A model generated the notes under the pieces. That model was given only the letters and a program-made list of their open reading frames with translations, was not told the DNA's origin and did not search any database. From Schlegelella_A sp036263655 (GTDB lineage: Bacteria > Pseudomonadota > Gammaproteobacteria > Burkholderiales > Burkholderiaceae_C): 64,000 nucleotides of DNA. Location of the stretch: contig DATAGP010000038.1 of NCBI GenBank assembly GCA_036263655.1, positions 73,756 to 137,755 of the forward strand. Direction: 5' to 3'. Shown here piece by piece: positions 63,606 through 64,000 of this stretch. A program made the position numbers and the translations under genes. The first letter of the stretch is position 1; each line of letters opens with the position of its first letter.

Positions 63606-64000
63606 ATGCACAAGGATCCGAACCCCGCCGCTGCTCCCGCCTCCGGCGTTCCCGGCGCCGCTGCCCCCGAGAAGCTCGACGCCTTCTGGATGCCGTTCAC
63701 GGCCAGCCGTCAGTTCAAGAGTGCTCCGCGTCTGCTGGCCAAGGCCAAGGACATGCACTACTGGACGCCGGAAGGCCGGCAGGTGCTCGATGCGGTGGCC
63801 GGACTGTGGTGCGTCAACGCCGGACACTCGCGGCCCAAGATCGTCCAGGCGATCGCCGACCAGGCGGCGGAGATGGACTTCGCGCCGCCCTTCAACATGG
63901 CCCACCCGAAGGCCTTCGAGCTCGCGGAAAAGCTCGTCGCGCTGACGCCGAAGGGCCTCGACAAGGTCTTCTTCACCAACTCGGGCTCCGAGTCGGTCGA
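63606..64000 (+). CDS. Omega-amino acid:pyruvate aminotransferase, N-terminal part (3' truncated by window edge)
   Basis: A class III PLP aminotransferase, first 131 residues only. The phrases FWMPFTASRQFKSAPRLLAK, YWTPEGRQVLDAVAGLWCVN, NAGHSRPKIVQAI and FTNSGSESV match beta-alanine:pyruvate-type transaminases. AGGAGA sits 8 bases before the ATG. The catalytic lysine lies beyond the window. The first 20 residues are Ala/Pro-rich. It probably serves beta-alanine or polyamine catabolism. Confidence 0.88.
   Translation, partial: MHKDPNPAAAPASGVPGAAAPEKLDAFWMPFTASRQFKSAPRLLAKAKDMHYWTPEGRQVLDAVAGLWCVNAGHSRPKIVQAIADQAAEMDFAPPFNMAHPKAFELAEKLVALTPKGLDKVFFTNSGSESV

Overview
The window is a GC-rich (roughly 68-70 percent by eye), densely packed chromosomal segment from a betaproteobacterium, most likely of the order Burkholderiales. 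The evidence is the hupB-tRNA-Val-ppiD-tRNA-His order, EarP next to an arginine-32 type EF-P, a single-chain MnmC, an NlpD-type lipoprotein behind pcm and surE, and isocitrate lyase divergent from an omega-amino-acid aminotransferase. There is no rRNA, CRISPR array, insertion sequence or recognisable prophage. No stretch longer than 300 bases lacks a gene. The largest gaps are 63309-63605 (297 bases, regulatory), 6503-6757, 6992-7232, 22625-22859 and 61785-62009.

Layout. 1-6502: the 3' part of typA, then a convergent three-gene operon for 2-oxoglutarate:ferredoxin oxidoreductase (GltD-like flavoprotein, fused gamma-alpha subunit, beta subunit). 6758-11222: a leftward replication and envelope cluster (mltG, tmk, holB, pilZ, tatD). 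11294-15411: ygfZ, a DUF4936-like gene with a probable CTG start, a thioesterase-acetyltransferase fusion, an iron alcohol dehydrogenase and a PolB-type exonuclease. 15465-17940: surE-pcm-nlpD. 18050-20062: a quinone oxidoreductase-like gene and small proteins, including a tandem pair of related exported peptides. 20077-22741: tRNA-His, ppiD, tRNA-Val and hupB with a good promoter. 22860-28057: tartrate/malate dehydrogenase-like, EamA transporter, pgsA, a lipoprotein and uvrC. 28115-32872: earP-efp, then DUF3445-mnmC. 32830-40486: rpiA-fumC, pyrD-PLD lipoprotein-exported protein, and a succinyl-CoA:3-ketoacid CoA-transferase pair.

40508-45376 is the most unusual part. A FeeM/LuxI-type N-acyl amino acid synthase gene is divergent from a six-helix hybrid histidine kinase. 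Downstream of the synthase come a degenerate EAL-like gene and a second kinase of the same family that has lost about 125 residues and carries frame breaks. Codon usage here looks less GC-rich than in the neighbours. I read this as an acquired, partly decayed cell-cell signalling locus; that role is inference.

45357-57870: thioesterase, YceH, SDR, ETF-ubiquinone oxidoreductase, a PhyH-like dioxygenase, a hydroxyacid dehydrogenase-SDR pair, an enoyl-CoA hydratase/acyl-CoA synthetase pair, a membrane protein with a TIR-resembling core and a TM2 domain, an O-acetylhomoserine sulfhydrylase and a CoA-binding protein. 57994-64000: osmoregulated glucan synthesis (mdoG-mdoH), isocitrate lyase, and the start of the aminotransferase gene.

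Taken together, the genes suggest an aerobic heterotroph living on fatty and organic acids (CoA-transferase, ETF-QO, enoyl-CoA hydratase, glyoxylate shunt, fumarase). Very many neighbouring genes overlap by exactly 4 bases (ATGA, GTGA or TTGA), which indicates widespread translational coupling.
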